In this document: piece by piece, positions 45,379-56,867 of the stretch
How the letters are laid out: every line of letters begins with the position of its first letter
Numbering within the stretch: position 1 is the first letter of the stretch
NCBI RefSeq assembly: GCF_963678635.1
Contig: NC_087064.1
Span: 29,616,189 to 29,676,188, forward strand
Source: Symsagittifera roscoffensis
Taxonomy: Eukaryota; Xenacoelomorpha; Acoela; Convolutidae
Reading direction: 5' to 3'
DNA length: 60,000 nucleotides
Made by a program: the position numbers and the translations under genes
The notes under the pieces: generated by a model
The model's input: the letters and a program-made list of their open reading frames with translations, nothing else
Told to the model about the DNA's origin: nothing
Database searches by the model: none

Positions 45379-46240
45379 AAATTAGTTATTTAATGCTAAA
45401 TTGGTTGCCCTATTATGTGGGGAAGACCCAATGCTAAGTCCGATCATTAAAGCCCTTCAAAATAAAGTAGAAACGATTAATGCTAACCATCATTACCTAA
45501 GCCCAATTACAAAAGATCTGCATGAATCAGACGGATTGCTCTACATGGACGGAACACTTTTTATCCCCTTTACTTTACGAAACGCAGTATTGAAAACCCT
45601 TCATGAACCTCACCCTGGGCAAATGAAGTAACTAGCGCAGTACATATGGTGGCCACACATAAATCGCCAGATTTACTTTCACGGGATAAATTGTTCGCAG
45701 TGCACTCAAGCCGGTAAGAATATAAAAAGCATTGTACCTAATACTCAAATCAGCGAACTATTACCATTATCCGAACCTAGCGAGGATTTAAATCTCGATT
45801 TCGCCAGTCCATTGGATTCCATTTGGGGAAAGAATATATACCTTCTATTTTGCATCGACCGATTTTCGAAATTTCCATCGGCTAAAATAACTTCGTCAAC
45901 CTCTTCTATCCCAGTGATCCAATTTCTTCAGGATTATTTTTATGTTCATAGCATTCCATTTTCTATTCGCGTTGATCACGCTTCCTGTTTTACTAGCCAG
46001 GAATTCAAACTATTTTGCAATTCCAATTTTATTAATTTAATATTTTGTACAGTCGGCGACCATCGCTCTAACGGTCTTGTAAAAAAACTTATTCATACTG
46101 TAAAAATTAAATTATTAGCAATGTCACTCGAACAACAAAAACCTACTCTACAACACGATTTCTCAAAAACTTTTTTGGAATCTCCGCTCTTCTTTTCAAT
46201 CATAAATAAAATGCTCACCATTCAAAATACACTTCAATAG
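45379..46240 (+). pseudogene. Integrase zinc finger and catalytic core (inactive)
   Basis: 45401-45631 leads into the HHCC zinc-binding region (HEPHPGQMK, a stop at 45629, then IWWPHINRQIYF and CSQC). The core starts LNLDFASPLDSIWG and continues in the open frame 45812-46240 through DRFSKFP, SIRVDHASCF and GDHRSNGLVKKLI. The two catalytic Asp are present. The residue 36 positions after the second Asp, normally Glu in D-D-x35-E integrases, is Lys (codon 46082-46084), so the enzyme could not act. Confidence 0.85.
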
Positions 46241-47727
46241 GACACCTAATACGATCTGGAAACAATTGGCCATTGATTATTTATCCGATGGATTTTTAGC
46301 AAAGGAAAATCAATCTCATGCAAGAAACGGGCAATAGACTGGAAAACAGATGATCGGATTGCAGATGACTACAAAGACAATTTATTACATAAGAAGAACC
46401 AGTCCCCATTGGAGAAAAGTTACGAGTCCGACTACCCATCAGCCTCGAAACCCTCTTCTTCTCGCTAGCCTCTACAAAGTCCTTTTAAAGCTAAAATACT
46501 ACGAAAAACCAAAGGAAGCATAAACGGAAACACTTACTACAAACAACTTAACGAGAAAATTATAAACACATCAAAAACAACGGTAGAATTATCCAACAAA
46601 AAAATCAACAGAAAATCTGACCTTGCTCTCCCGAAATCTAATTCATCTACTACTCGCTCCTTTAGTAGAAATATTTCTTTTCCATCATTTCTTAACTTTG
46701 ATTTTGAATTAGGTTCAAGTAAGATGATCAAACCAAAAATTCTGCCGACAAGAAAAATGGGCCCGAAGACAAGACAACAGACAAAATCGGCCACTTCCGA
46801 CAAGAAAACAAGGACGAGATTATCAAATCAATCCACTAAACCAGTCAAGAGCAGACCAACTCGAAACAAAGACACTTCATCACAAGCGTACTAATTAGCA
46901 GGTGACAAAACGATGATAATTCCGTCGGATACGTCAGACTTCAGCGGTTGGGAATGGATCGCGGGCGGTTTCCCTTGCAGGGAAATGATTGTAGAACGCA
47001 TTATCTCGGATAATTGTAGCCAACAGGAACCTCCTATACCCTCTTTAGACCCCCAAACAACCCAGGGTAACATAAAATCTGAGATTTTAGATAACCAGCC
47101 TTCAACTTCGGATCCGCTGGACTGCCCGATCAGTGGACTGCCCAATCCCTGCAGGACAGAGCTCAACTCAACATCATCACACCACTGACTTCCCTTCCTA
47201 CTTAGAGACCAAACCCTGGAACGTTCCAACGGAGCCGTGGAAGAAAGTGGAGGGCGACAAATCGGTTGACTTCACAACCTATGAGATTGGGGATTCTTCA
47301 GACGACAACGGTACCACTCAGGGACCACGTCCGGAGGAAATCAGTACCACCGGTGATGAACTTAAACTAAGACGCTCGAGATGTAACGTAGGACCTCCTC
47401 AATTTTATGGAAAAAGGTTCTATATAGATATTATAGACGACAGGGACAATCAACCTGGATCAGCCCTGAAGCCCAATCTCACTAAACGGCAATAGCACAA
47501 CTACCACTACGCAAATTCGTTCGGATAAGAAAACTCCGATCTTCAGCATTCATTCGGCGGAAACTACAGCAAGTGCATCAGACGCCTTATCATCGGACAC
47601 AATTTCTATTTCTTCCACCGACTAGTCATTAAGAGAGGATGTAAACAATTTTGAAGAGCTCATTGATCTGGATAGTGAACTCTTTGATGCAGAATTAGAA
47701 AAATTCATTGAAGAAGACAAATTGTAA
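46241..47727 (+). pseudogene. Pol C-terminal tail (broken)
   Basis: Frames 46913-47188 and 47133-47495 cover a Pro/Ser/Thr-rich then charged tail. It includes LRRSRCNVGPPQFYGKRF, close in style to the C-terminal motif of many gypsy Pol proteins. It ends in an acidic stretch (ELIDLDSELFDAELEKF) and a TAA at 47725-47727. Between 46241 and 46912 the frame is lost, with many Lys/Ser-rich pieces. Confidence 0.65.
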
Positions 47728-48113
47728 ATTGAAAACTTTTTTCTTTAAGCTCAAATCGTGATTACCGAATGTAGTATCCAGTGTAATCCTTAGTGCTTTT
47801 ATCGTGCTTTGATTTTAAAATCATTCAGAGCCCGTAACAAAATCCAGTGCAGTTAGGATTAGTTATTTTAATTGGTCAACTATTTTTCTTTCTTTTGGGG
47901 CGTATTCCGCCAAATTCATCCTGCTTATCATGCTGATTTAACCTTATTAAGTTTATTATGCCTTAGTTTACCTGCCTTTATATCAAAAGTTGATCCTACG
48001 GAGTATTATTCTTTGCTGCAGTATTTTAGTGGTAGTATTAAAATTTCGTCAGCTTCATTTATGGGGAGAATAGAGTCAGTTGCCTTTAAATTAGTTTAAT
48101 TTTTTTTCCTATT

Positions 48114-48123
48114 TAGGGGAAGG
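48114..48123 (+). promoter_or_regulatory. Polypurine tract before the 3' LTR
   Basis: 'taggggaagg' directly precedes the LTR start (t)tgtgaattgc, as expected for the plus-strand primer of an LTR element. Confidence 0.7.
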
Positions 48124-48124
48124 T

Positions 48125-48332
48125 TGTGAATTGCATTATCTTAATCGTTTCTTATAATTAATTTGTTAGTCATCATAACTGGTACTTAGTTATGACCTTG
48201 ATACGTTCATTTTCTCCGGCGGAGAGAATGCTCTTTAACTTTTTAATGTTTTAACTTTCAGATTAATTCACTTCTAACCACATTTTTATCTGTAAATAAG
48301 TAGAATTAGCTGTAACAAAGGAACATTTTATC
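48125..48332 (+). repeat. LTR 3 (3' LTR) of the second element
   Basis: Same length as LTR 1 but about 10 % different. The palindrome is kept with one change (cattttctccggcggagaga). It is followed by the middle of an R1 copy and not by a target duplication. Confidence 0.8.
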
Positions 48333-48345
48333 TAATATAAAAAAT

Positions 48346-48476
48346 TGCCAAGACAGCGTCTTTTTATTGCTTTAGGCGAGCTCGGGAAATCAATTTGGTC
48401 GACCTAAAAAAAGGTCGTCAAAACGCCCCTCCTCCAGAAAATCCTAGATCCGCCCCCGACACTACGCTTCGCTCAT
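48346..48476 (+). repeat. R1 3' part next to lipocalin C
   Basis: 'aattgccaagacagcgtctt' through 'gatccgcccccgacactacg' and 'cttcgctcatg'. The LTR element has removed or replaced the 5' half. The ~70-bp flank between R1 and the lipocalin C stop is the same as at 8212-8279 and 10196-10265. Confidence 0.8.
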
Positions 48477-48545
48477 GTAAATTACTATCTTCATTTATTT
48501 GTTCACAGTACTAGTTTACATTTTAGCTGCCAGATCATTTGAGAG

Positions 48546-49446
48546 TTAAGGACAATTCGCTTGATCGGTTATGATCACGCCTCTCATGTCCACTTCCAAA
48601 TCCACCATCATCTTGGTAAGTTTTTCTCTAGTCTCAAAGGAGAGATATCGGTTCCGGCTGTAGATCCACATATTTTCGAAGCCGAACGAAGTACACTCGT
48701 AGAACAACATGTACTCATTCGGCTCGAATGCCATTAGACTGAGGTCAAACACTCTGCCAAAGATGTCTTGGCTTCTCCACAGGTTTCCCAAGAATCTCCC
48801 TCTCGGCTGACCCATGTGAATGAGTGACCCCTGAATGGTATGGTAACCATTTCGTTCCTTGCCAAATTTTTTGAACTTCAAGGTCGGGTGCACATCTAAT
48901 AACGAAATTCAAGGCCAATTTGTTGCAAAATAACTTAACTTAATTAAAAAATACATGACTCTACCTTCACTGATATTTACGACACCAAATTATTCACGGA
49001 ATATATTCAGTAGTGTTAATTAGGCCAGGGCTTTTGAAAATGGTTGAGCGAATCACACTTTTGGCCTTTCACTAACCCAAAAGCATGTAATATTCTGTGA
49101 CGGCTCCAAAAGTTGCAGTGATTGACACTTTGAAAAAAAAACGCCTTTATAACAGGTGGAATCAAACACGCGAATATGCTTTTATCCGCATGAATAAAGT
49201 CGACCAGGTTGATTTAAACTCTTAAGCGTTACCTCGCGTTTCGTTGTCCATAGACAGCCTCAAAATGGTACATCTTGCAAGTCTGCGCTCGTAATACAAG
49301 TCGAACTTCTCAATCTCGAACCAGAGCCCCTCCAAGTCAGTTGTATTTACTTCAGCCAGAGGTTCTACATCCGGACATATGGACCAATGGTACCTTCCAG
49401 AAACCAACGGAACATAAATCAAAACGAAGCAGCACAATTGCCACAT
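48546..49446 (-). CDS. Lipocalin C (apolipoprotein-D-like, secreted), two coding exons
   Basis: Third paralogue. Exon 1 is 49446-49233 and exon 2 is 48895-48546, joined in phase 1 for 187 residues. I chose the second in-frame Met (49446) because it opens a clean signal peptide (MWQLCCFVLIYVPLVSG); the upstream ATG at 49467 would add seven residues. The lipocalin motif is EGLWFEIEKFD, with Phe for the usual Tyr. Conserved cysteines are in SICPD, LARC, YECT and DQANC. The donor (GAG/gtaacg) and acceptor (gttattag) are good and the intron is 337 bp. The reading frame is intact. Fragments of its 3' end occur at 8280 and 10266, so this gene or its ancestor was the source of those duplications. Confidence 0.87.
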
Positions 49447-49467
49447 TGTGGGTCGATATTTGATCAA

Positions 49468-51039
49468 ATTTGTTGAGTTAAGATTTCAGTTTGAACGTTC
49501 AATGTCAAAATTGAATCAATAAAACTAAGTTCGGTTAGAATATAGAACTAAGGGGCAAAATATAAATAGGTTCAAGCATTTAATGATCAAGTTCTACCCA
49601 CCGACAGAGAAACGTATCCAAACATGCTCCAATTTTTTCCGACTACTTCACTGGAACTTACTGGAAGGAACTACGGCGTAGATTGCTTTGAAACCAATTT
49701 TAGATGCTTCAAAAAAGTTTTAGGGTTTAAAGTGTGCTATCACAATATAACTTATTTGATCGAGACCTAAACTCCAGAAAAAAATCGAGAAAATTGTCTG
49801 TGGGAGAAATATGAATATACCAAATACTGGCTTTCGTACCAATTGATAGCTAACTGGGTTAATCGCCAAGTTTATGCTCTGAGCCAAGTCTATGCAGTGA
49901 AAAGATCTCTTGACTTTTTTTTGCAATAATCCCTTGATTTTTCATTTTTCAGTTTTTGCAATAATAAGTGTAGTCACATCAGTTTCTGCTAAAAAAACAC
50001 CCGGCTACTCCTTTTTTGTTTCGAGTTTGCAGAAATCAAGAGTGATTTTCGAGTAAGTGCTTTCCTTGACGAGCAAAAAATGAGTTATTAATCAAGCTGT
50101 TTAATATTCAAAACGAGAAGAAACGGTTGCTACAGAGAATCTCAGAAAATTCCCTGCATTTTTATCATTGCAAAAAAGAATAATAATTAAAACAATAATA
50201 GCGTTCAAGAAAATTTCATAGGCTTGTTTTTGAATATTTCAAGCCATGTTCTTTAGCTATAAGAATGTCAGAAAATACTATTCAAAACTAGGTATCAGTG
50301 GCCTCAAAAGGTTATTAAGAAAAGTGAAGTAAAACTGGACGTGAAAATTTCCATATAATCATCACAATACATTTTCCCGAAAAACGCAATTATTCAGAAT
50401 ATTTATAACTAGCGTGTATCGTACCTCCGGTACTTCAAAAAGATAAGGGAAAATTAAAGTTGCATATATATAAACTATTTGAACAACTAGTTTACTTATA
50501 TATAAACAAGGTTGCTTATATATAAACAACAAAATAAACACAGCCGTAACAAAAGACGGCAGACCTCAACAACTCTTTTGTTTCAAAATTTGAACGATTA
50601 AATTATTTTTGACAAAGGGTTTAATAAAATAAAATCGTCAAATCTCCAAAAGATACTGGGTTTCAGATTTTTGTAATTTTAACTCACAAACAGAACCCTA
50701 AAACGACCGACAGCATACAACTGCACCTTCCATATTAAATGAAAATTCAAACAACTTTGTTTGGAAAATCATAAAATTCATTAATATGATTCATAATGCA
50801 GCCTAATTAATTTTTAAAAACAGCTCTTTTTTTCCTATTTTATTTGTAAGTTTGATAAAAACAATTTGAAAGATCATAAGATACGCCATAAGTGAAAACT
50901 TAAAAAATGGAGTGATAATATTAGGATAGAAGGCCAGATCTAAATCGACTGGAAGTAACCTGACAATACCCCACCAAAGGGTCGACAATTTCTAATGTCT
51001 AAATTTACTTTTTGTGATCACGTTTAAAAATTTTCAAAA
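49468..51039. other. No gene recognised
   Basis: Upstream region of lipocalin C and A/T-rich intergenic sequence. Three close copies of 'tatatataaac' lie at about 50464-50530. Short minus-strand frames (49720-49926, 50803-50988) have no motif. Confidence 0.4.
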
Positions 51040-51850
51040 AAGGTAAAAACGTTATATCGAAGAAGGTGAAAGGCGTTGAGCAGTCCCATTTGGAGTCCAT
51101 GTGAACATCCTGAAGCTCCCCGCCTTAGTGTTGAGTATTTCGAACTTTGTAGAGTTTTTTAGACCTCAAAAAAATTTGAAAAAGATAACAAACAGCATAT
51201 CTTAGAAATTAAGAATGAGTTGTGAAATTAATTTTTTTTGCTCAAACTTTTGTTGAAAAAAATGGGAAAAATATTTTAAAAAAGCATAACATCTCGGAAA
51301 ACAAATGCATTTGAGCAGTTAACTTTGGAGACAAGATTTGCAACTCTGAAGAGTATCCTAACAACACCTCAAGTTTCAAGTTATTTTAAAATTTTTGAAC
51401 AAATCTTTAAAAACGTAATATCTCGAATAGAACACAGATCTGAGCGGTCATAATTGGAGGCAAGATTCGCAACCGTGAGGGTACTCTCAGAACACCCAAC
51501 TACAGACTAACTTAAGGGGTTGGAATTTCAAGGATTTTGAGTTTTTTTAAGTGTAAAATTTCTGGAAGTTTAAAAAAAACATATAAAACGTCATTTCTCT
51601 AAAACAAGAGATTTGAGCAGTCATCTGCGGAGGCAAGATTCGCAACCCCTGAAAGTAGCCTGGCAGCGCTCAACTACAGTTTTGGGAATTTCAAATTTTT
51701 CAAGGATTTTTTTTTCAGAAAACTTGAAAAATCACAAATCTTGTCGCATCTCGTAAATTAAAAGAATTTAGGTATTCATACGTGGAGGCCAAAATTGCAA
51801 CCCCTTGAGAACCCTTACATCATCCCACTATTGAATCACTTTTTATAACA
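51040..51850. repeat. R3 degenerate tandem repeat, about five units
   Basis: Units of roughly 140-170 bp start near 51047, 51277, 51411, 51580 and 51725. Shared blocks: 'acatctcg', 'tttgagcagtcat', 'ggaggcaagattcgcaaccc', 'gagggtactct', 'acacccaactacag', 'ttgggaatttcaaattttt'. No ORF. Two more units sit at 35215-35500. Confidence 0.7.
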
Positions 51851-51902
51851 CTGATAAATTAACAGCGAATTCAATATGAAAACTCAAAAAAAAATTGTAA
51901 AC

Positions 51903-53655
51903 CATTGTAATAAACGATATAGCTTCAACATGAAAAAACTCTTTCGTTAAAAACATGCAAAAATAATACGTTGAAAAATCTTCAGCGTGCCGAGATTGTG
52001 AAGCTTACATTCAAAAATACAACAGATTAACACTGCAAAAAATTTTGTTGATATCTTTTCAGAAACCGATATTATACAAAAGCAACTAGATCTATTTAAG
52101 CTTCCATATAACTGTCTCTAATAGTCTTCAAAAACATTCACTCTGAAAAAAGCATGCGAATTTAGAGTTTTGGATGTTAAATTATAATCATTAAAATCTT
52201 ACAATGCAAAATCAGAGCCAGCAATACTTCAGCAGATATTCGTCGAGTTGAAATAAAATGTTTTCATAAAACTTATCTCCAAAACAAATTTTTCAAGTCC
52301 TGTCTCCAAGCACAAACGCAAATTTGTTTTGCCCATCAAACGAAGCAAAGTGAGACAACGAAACCAATATAGCATAAACCGAATAACAACACAATTGAAA
52401 ATGAACCACATCGGATTTTGTAAATTTTCAATTAAATTTAAAAAACAAACAGATTCCAAACAAACAAAGTCCAGACATGCTAAAAATATGCCTATTGTTG
52501 ATTAAAGAACAGATTTGAGGGGAAAAAAATCAGTGAAAAAGTCTGTTTTCTGATTTGACAACGCTTCCTCGCCGCAAACGTAGTTATATCATTCTGGGCA
52601 AGGAACAAGCTTTCTTCGAGGTTACTTGAAGAGAGATTTAAAAATTTCATACTAGGCCACGTTTTTCACCAGTCCTAGGTAAACCTAGGAGTATTAACTC
52701 ATTTTGAAATATGACCAGCAAATATGATTGAAAAACGTTAAAAAAAGCTCAAGAAAACGAAAAAAAATCAGAATTTGAAGAAAAATTGATACCGTTAGAA
52801 TTTTACGAATGTCATACTTGAGCTCTTTTTTCTTAAAATTATTCTACTTAGAGACAACTAGATCAACAGATGAAATTTTTCATTCCTCTAGAAATTCAAA
52901 AAGCCTGTTTTTGTAACAGGAAATTATTCGCGTTTTTCATGACTCTTGCACTTCGATAGTGGAGCTTGTTTGAATTTTCAGAAAACAATGAACTGACCTT
53001 TATAGGAAACCAAAGTCAAGCCGCGAAAAATTAAACTGAAGCATGAACAAGTTTGAAGTTTTCCTCAGAAGAACAAAAGAAACGACGACGACCTATATTA
53101 CTAACAATTTTTTGTTCTTGAATACTATCGAAAATCGAGTTTTTGATTATTAGCAATATGCTATTTGGCTGCTATTGTCATTTTCAAAAATCAAGATTTT
53201 TATTGCTAAAAATATGCTGCGGCTGTTTTAGTCACTTTCAAAAATCAGAAATAATTTTCAACAATTCTTACTTTTTTAGTACATATTGAAGGTTTTGCTC
53301 AGTAAAAAAAAAGATTTTTCCTTGCTGCTTGAAACAAAAAAAAATTCTTTACGCAGAGATGAAAACACAAGCAAGAACACGACAAAAAGCAGCTTTATAA
53401 AAGGAAATAAGGAAAAATAAAAATGAGCCTCGAATTAGTGAACTTTGCTACGTATTGGCTTCGAACCTGCTATCTCGAGAATTGAATCTCACGCCCTGCC
53501 TTCTCGGCCACGAACGCTCAACAATGGGCAAACACTAGTCACAAATAAAGCAGCTACAAACGCTAAAAAATGCCAATGCCATGTAGCAAAAGTGGCACCA
53601 AATACAAACAGGCACAATTTTGCATCTAATGAATTGGAATATAACAAACTAAAGG
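51903..53655. repeat. 1.75-kb tandem duplication, copy 1
   Basis: Starts 'cattgtaataaacgatatag' and is repeated head-to-tail from 53656 with about 1-2 % difference. The first ~130 bp resemble 36230-36360, where they also follow R3. A tRNA-like head lies near its end (53449-53530). Open frames in both copies are short and not motif-bearing. Confidence 0.92.
53449..53530 (-). repeat. tRNA-like sequence (A and B boxes)
   Basis: On the minus strand 'tggccgagaagg' (53510-53499) fits the A box of Ser/Leu tRNAs and 'ggttcgaagcc' (53467-53457) fits the B box exactly. A small stem with 'ttcaat' loop sits where the anticodon arm should be. The acceptor stem does not pair, so this is a degenerate tRNA or SINE head. 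Confidence 0.55.
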
Positions 53656-55408
53656 CATTGTAATAAACGATATAGCTTCAACATGAAAAAACTCTTTCGT
53701 TAAACATGCAGAAATAATACGTTGAAAAATCTTCAGCGTGCCGAGATTGTGAAGCTTGCATTCAAAAATACAACAGATTAACACTGCAAAAAATTTTGTT
53801 GATATCTTTTCAGAAACCGATATTATACAAAAGCAACTAGATCTATTTAAGCTTCCATATAACTGTCTCTAATAGTCTTCAAAAACATTCACTCTGAAAA
53901 AAGCATGCGAATTTAGAGTTTTGGATGTTAAATTATAATCATTAAAATCTTACAATGCAAAATCAGAGCCAGCAATACTTCAGCAGATATTCGTCGAGTT
54001 GAAATAAAATGTTTTCATAAAACTTATCTCCAAAACAAATTTTTCAAGTCCTGCCTCCAAGCACAAACGCAAATTTGTTTTGCCCATCAAACGAAGCAAA
54101 GTGAGACAACGAAACCAATATAGCATAAACCGAATAACGACACAATTGAAAATGAACCACATCGGATTTTGTAAATTTTCAATTAAATTTAAAAAACAAG
54201 CAGATTGCAAACAAACAAAGTCCAGACATGCTAAAAATATGTCTATTGTTGATTAAAGAACAGATTTGAGGGGAAAAAATCAGTGAAAAAGTCTGTTTTC
54301 TGATTTGACAATGCTTCCTCACCGCAAACGTAGTTATATCATTCTGGGCAAGGAACAAGCTTTCTTCGAGGTTACTTGAAGAGAGATTTAAAAATTTCAT
54401 ACTAGGCCACGTTTTTCACCAGTCCTAGGTAAACCTAGGAGTATTAACTCATTTTGAAATATGACCAGCAAATATGATTGAAAAACGTTAAAAAAAGCTC
54501 AAGAAAACCAAAAAAAATCAGAATTTGAAGAAAAAATTGATACCGTTAGAATTTTACGAATCTGTCATACTTGAGCTCTTTTTTCTTAAAATTATTCTAT
54601 TTAGAGACAACTAGATCAACAGATGAAATTTTTCATTCCTCTAGAAATTCAAAAAGCCTGTTTTTGTAACAGGAAATTATTCGCGTTTTTCATGACTCTT
54701 GCACTTCGATAGTGGAGCTTGCTTGAATTTTCAGAAAACAATGAACTGACCTTTATAGGAAACCAAAGTCAAGCCGCGAAAAATTAAACTGAAGCATGAA
54801 CAAGTTTGAAGTTTTCCTCAGAAGAACAAAAGAAACGACGACGACCTATATTACTAACAATTTTTTGTTCTTGAATACTATCAAAAATCGAGTTTTTGAT
54901 TATTAGCAATATGCTATTTGGCTGCTATTGTCATTTTCAAAAATCAAGATTTTTATTGCTAAAAATATGCTGCGGCTGTTTTAGTCACTTTCAAAAATCG
55001 GAAATAATTTTCAACAATTCTTACTTTTTTAGTACATATTGAAGGTTTTGCTCAGTAAAAAAAAGTTTTCTCCTTGCTGCTTGAAACAAAAAAAAATCTT
55101 TACGCAGAGATGAAAACACAAGCAAGAACATGACAAAAAGCAGCTTTATAAAAGGAAATAAGGAAAAATAAAAATGAGCCTCGAATTAGTGAACTTTGCT
55201 ACGTATTGGCTTCGAACCTGCTATCTCGAGAAATGAATCTCACGCCCTGCCTTCTCGGCCACGAACGCTTAACAATGGGCAAACACTAGTCACAAATAAA
55301 GCAGCTACAAACGCTAATAAATTGCCAATGCCATGTAGCAAAAGTGGCACCAAATACAAATAGGCACAATTTTGCATTTAATGAATTGGAATATAACAAA
55401 CTAAAGGC
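53656..55408. repeat. 1.75-kb tandem duplication, copy 2
   Basis: Direct repeat of 51903-53655 at an offset of about 1751 bp; ends at 'aaaggcatt', after which the sequence is unique. Confidence 0.92.
55200..55281 (-). repeat. tRNA-like sequence, second copy
   Basis: Copy of 53449-53530 in the second unit; A-box-like 55261-55250 and B-box 55218-55208 are both kept. Confidence 0.55.
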
Positions 55409-56563
55409 ATTCAAACTAACTCTGCAAGTAATAAATTGGAAAGCATACAGCCACAATATATTTAAAATATGCATTTCAAACATATTGTGTTAGAAAACTT
55501 CTGAAATCGAGTCTTTTTTTGTCTTCTTATTTGAAGCAAATAGCTTTTTTTGGTTCATTCGAACAAGGAAAAATGCATCAATTGAGTTAAATAATCACTA
55601 ATCGAATGTCAAAGCACAAGCAATTAAAAAGCTTTAAGGTGTCACCAAAAGTGGTACCACTATTTGCGACTTAGGTTAGAAAAAAACGAATAGTCGTAAT
55701 TGACACTAACACTCACTTAAGTTCCCTTGTAAAAAAAAGAATAGTCGTAATAAAACACTAACGCTCACTTAAGTTCGCTAGTGTAAATAAAACGATAGAT
55801 CATGCTGTACAAAATTATCGGTCTTTGTAGCATAAAAATGAACAAAATGAAGAAAAAATGTTTTCCAAATCGTTACCAAAATTTTTCCATGAAAAAATGA
55901 TTGATTATTTTCTTTAAAATCACTGCTCATAGGAGCTGAAGTCGAACAGACATCCAAATGACATAACATTAATTACTTTTCAGGCAAAACAATATAATTA
56001 ATGAACACTTTAACATTACAAAGCTCTGTAAAATAACCTCTTCAATCGAAGTTAAAGGAACAAAATCGGTTTGATAACGCTTGCTTAATGACCACAAAAT
56101 GTGCTCTGACCACACGCGTCCAAAAGATAAGATAGCCAAAAATCAGAGTGAAATTAAGTCTGCAAAAAAAAAGCTCAAACTAGAATCCTATTTTCAACTA
56201 AAACACAATGAATCATATCTTTTCGCATGATTGTATCCCAAAGCAAGCACAAGAAAACTTAGTGTATAAATAAGGTTAATTATCTTAATTATACATAAGT
56301 TAGCTGGTTTATCGCGAACCCAGAAAACGCTCATGTCACTATAGAGAAATGGCTGAAGCCGTTCATTGAAACAAATCTAGTTCTCGGCTATCAGACACTT
56401 GGTCTCAAATGGGTAAATTTACACATGCTTTGTTTAAAAGTTTGTCAGGTCAACTACTGTATTGCTTGACAACAATGAGCTTGATTTCATTCCTTTTGAC
56501 TTTTCTCCTTGTGCATAGTTGCATGAGGCAAGCAAGACAACCCATGTCAGAACGATGAACTAC
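55409..56563. other. Intergenic, with a 50-bp direct repeat
   Basis: 'gaatagtcgtaat..acactaac.ctcacttaagtt' occurs twice (about 55688-55733 and 55739-55784). No gene is recognised; the right edge leads into the 3' end of the RNF113-like gene. Confidence 0.45.
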
Positions 56564-56580
56564 GAGCATTTAATCATAAC

Positions 56581-56586
56581 TTTATT
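56581..56586 (-). promoter_or_regulatory. Polyadenylation signal of the RNF113-like gene
   Basis: Minus-strand AATAAATAAA (56590-56581) about 280 bp after the stop codon, in the expected orientation. Confidence 0.55.
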
Positions 56587-56867
56587 TATTCATACATTTT
56601 CAAGCTTAGATTGCTATTTTTCTTATAGTGTTTAAAACAAGTCAATTATCAAATTTGAATATTTTTTAAAATCAAAGACAAACATTTTAGAAATCGAAGA
56701 CGAGTTTCTAGTTTCAAGGAACTGAGTTTTTAGCAATTGAAGTTTACGTTGAATTCCAGCAAGCCAACGAGAGATCGGGGCAAGGCCTTCAAATCGGGGC
56801 CGATTCAAAATCACGGCTGAATAACGCGCGAGTTTCGTCAATTTAGACTCCATATACTTAAACTCAA

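Larger units (their letters stand above)
36849..48332 (+). mobile_element. Second Ty3/gypsy element, internally duplicated and decayed
   Basis: Flanked by 208-bp LTRs (36849-37056 and 48125-48332) that differ at about 10 % of sites. Between them lie a third LTR (41284-41491), two copies of gag-pro-RT-RNase H (36523-40943 and 40958-45378, near identical) and one integrase with a long C-terminal tail. Each copy also has a second gag segment inserted between protease and RT. The motif wording resembles the K02A2.6-type gypsy group. No target duplication can be recognised: the left flank is R1 plus lipocalin C flank and the right flank starts in the middle of R1, so recombination has occurred. 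Frameshifts, stops and lost catalytic residues show it is dead. Confidence 0.85.

Noticed and set aside
53449-53530. Functional Leu or Ser tRNA gene
   Set aside because: The B box is exact and the A box close, but the acceptor stem is not complementary and there is no proper variable arm.
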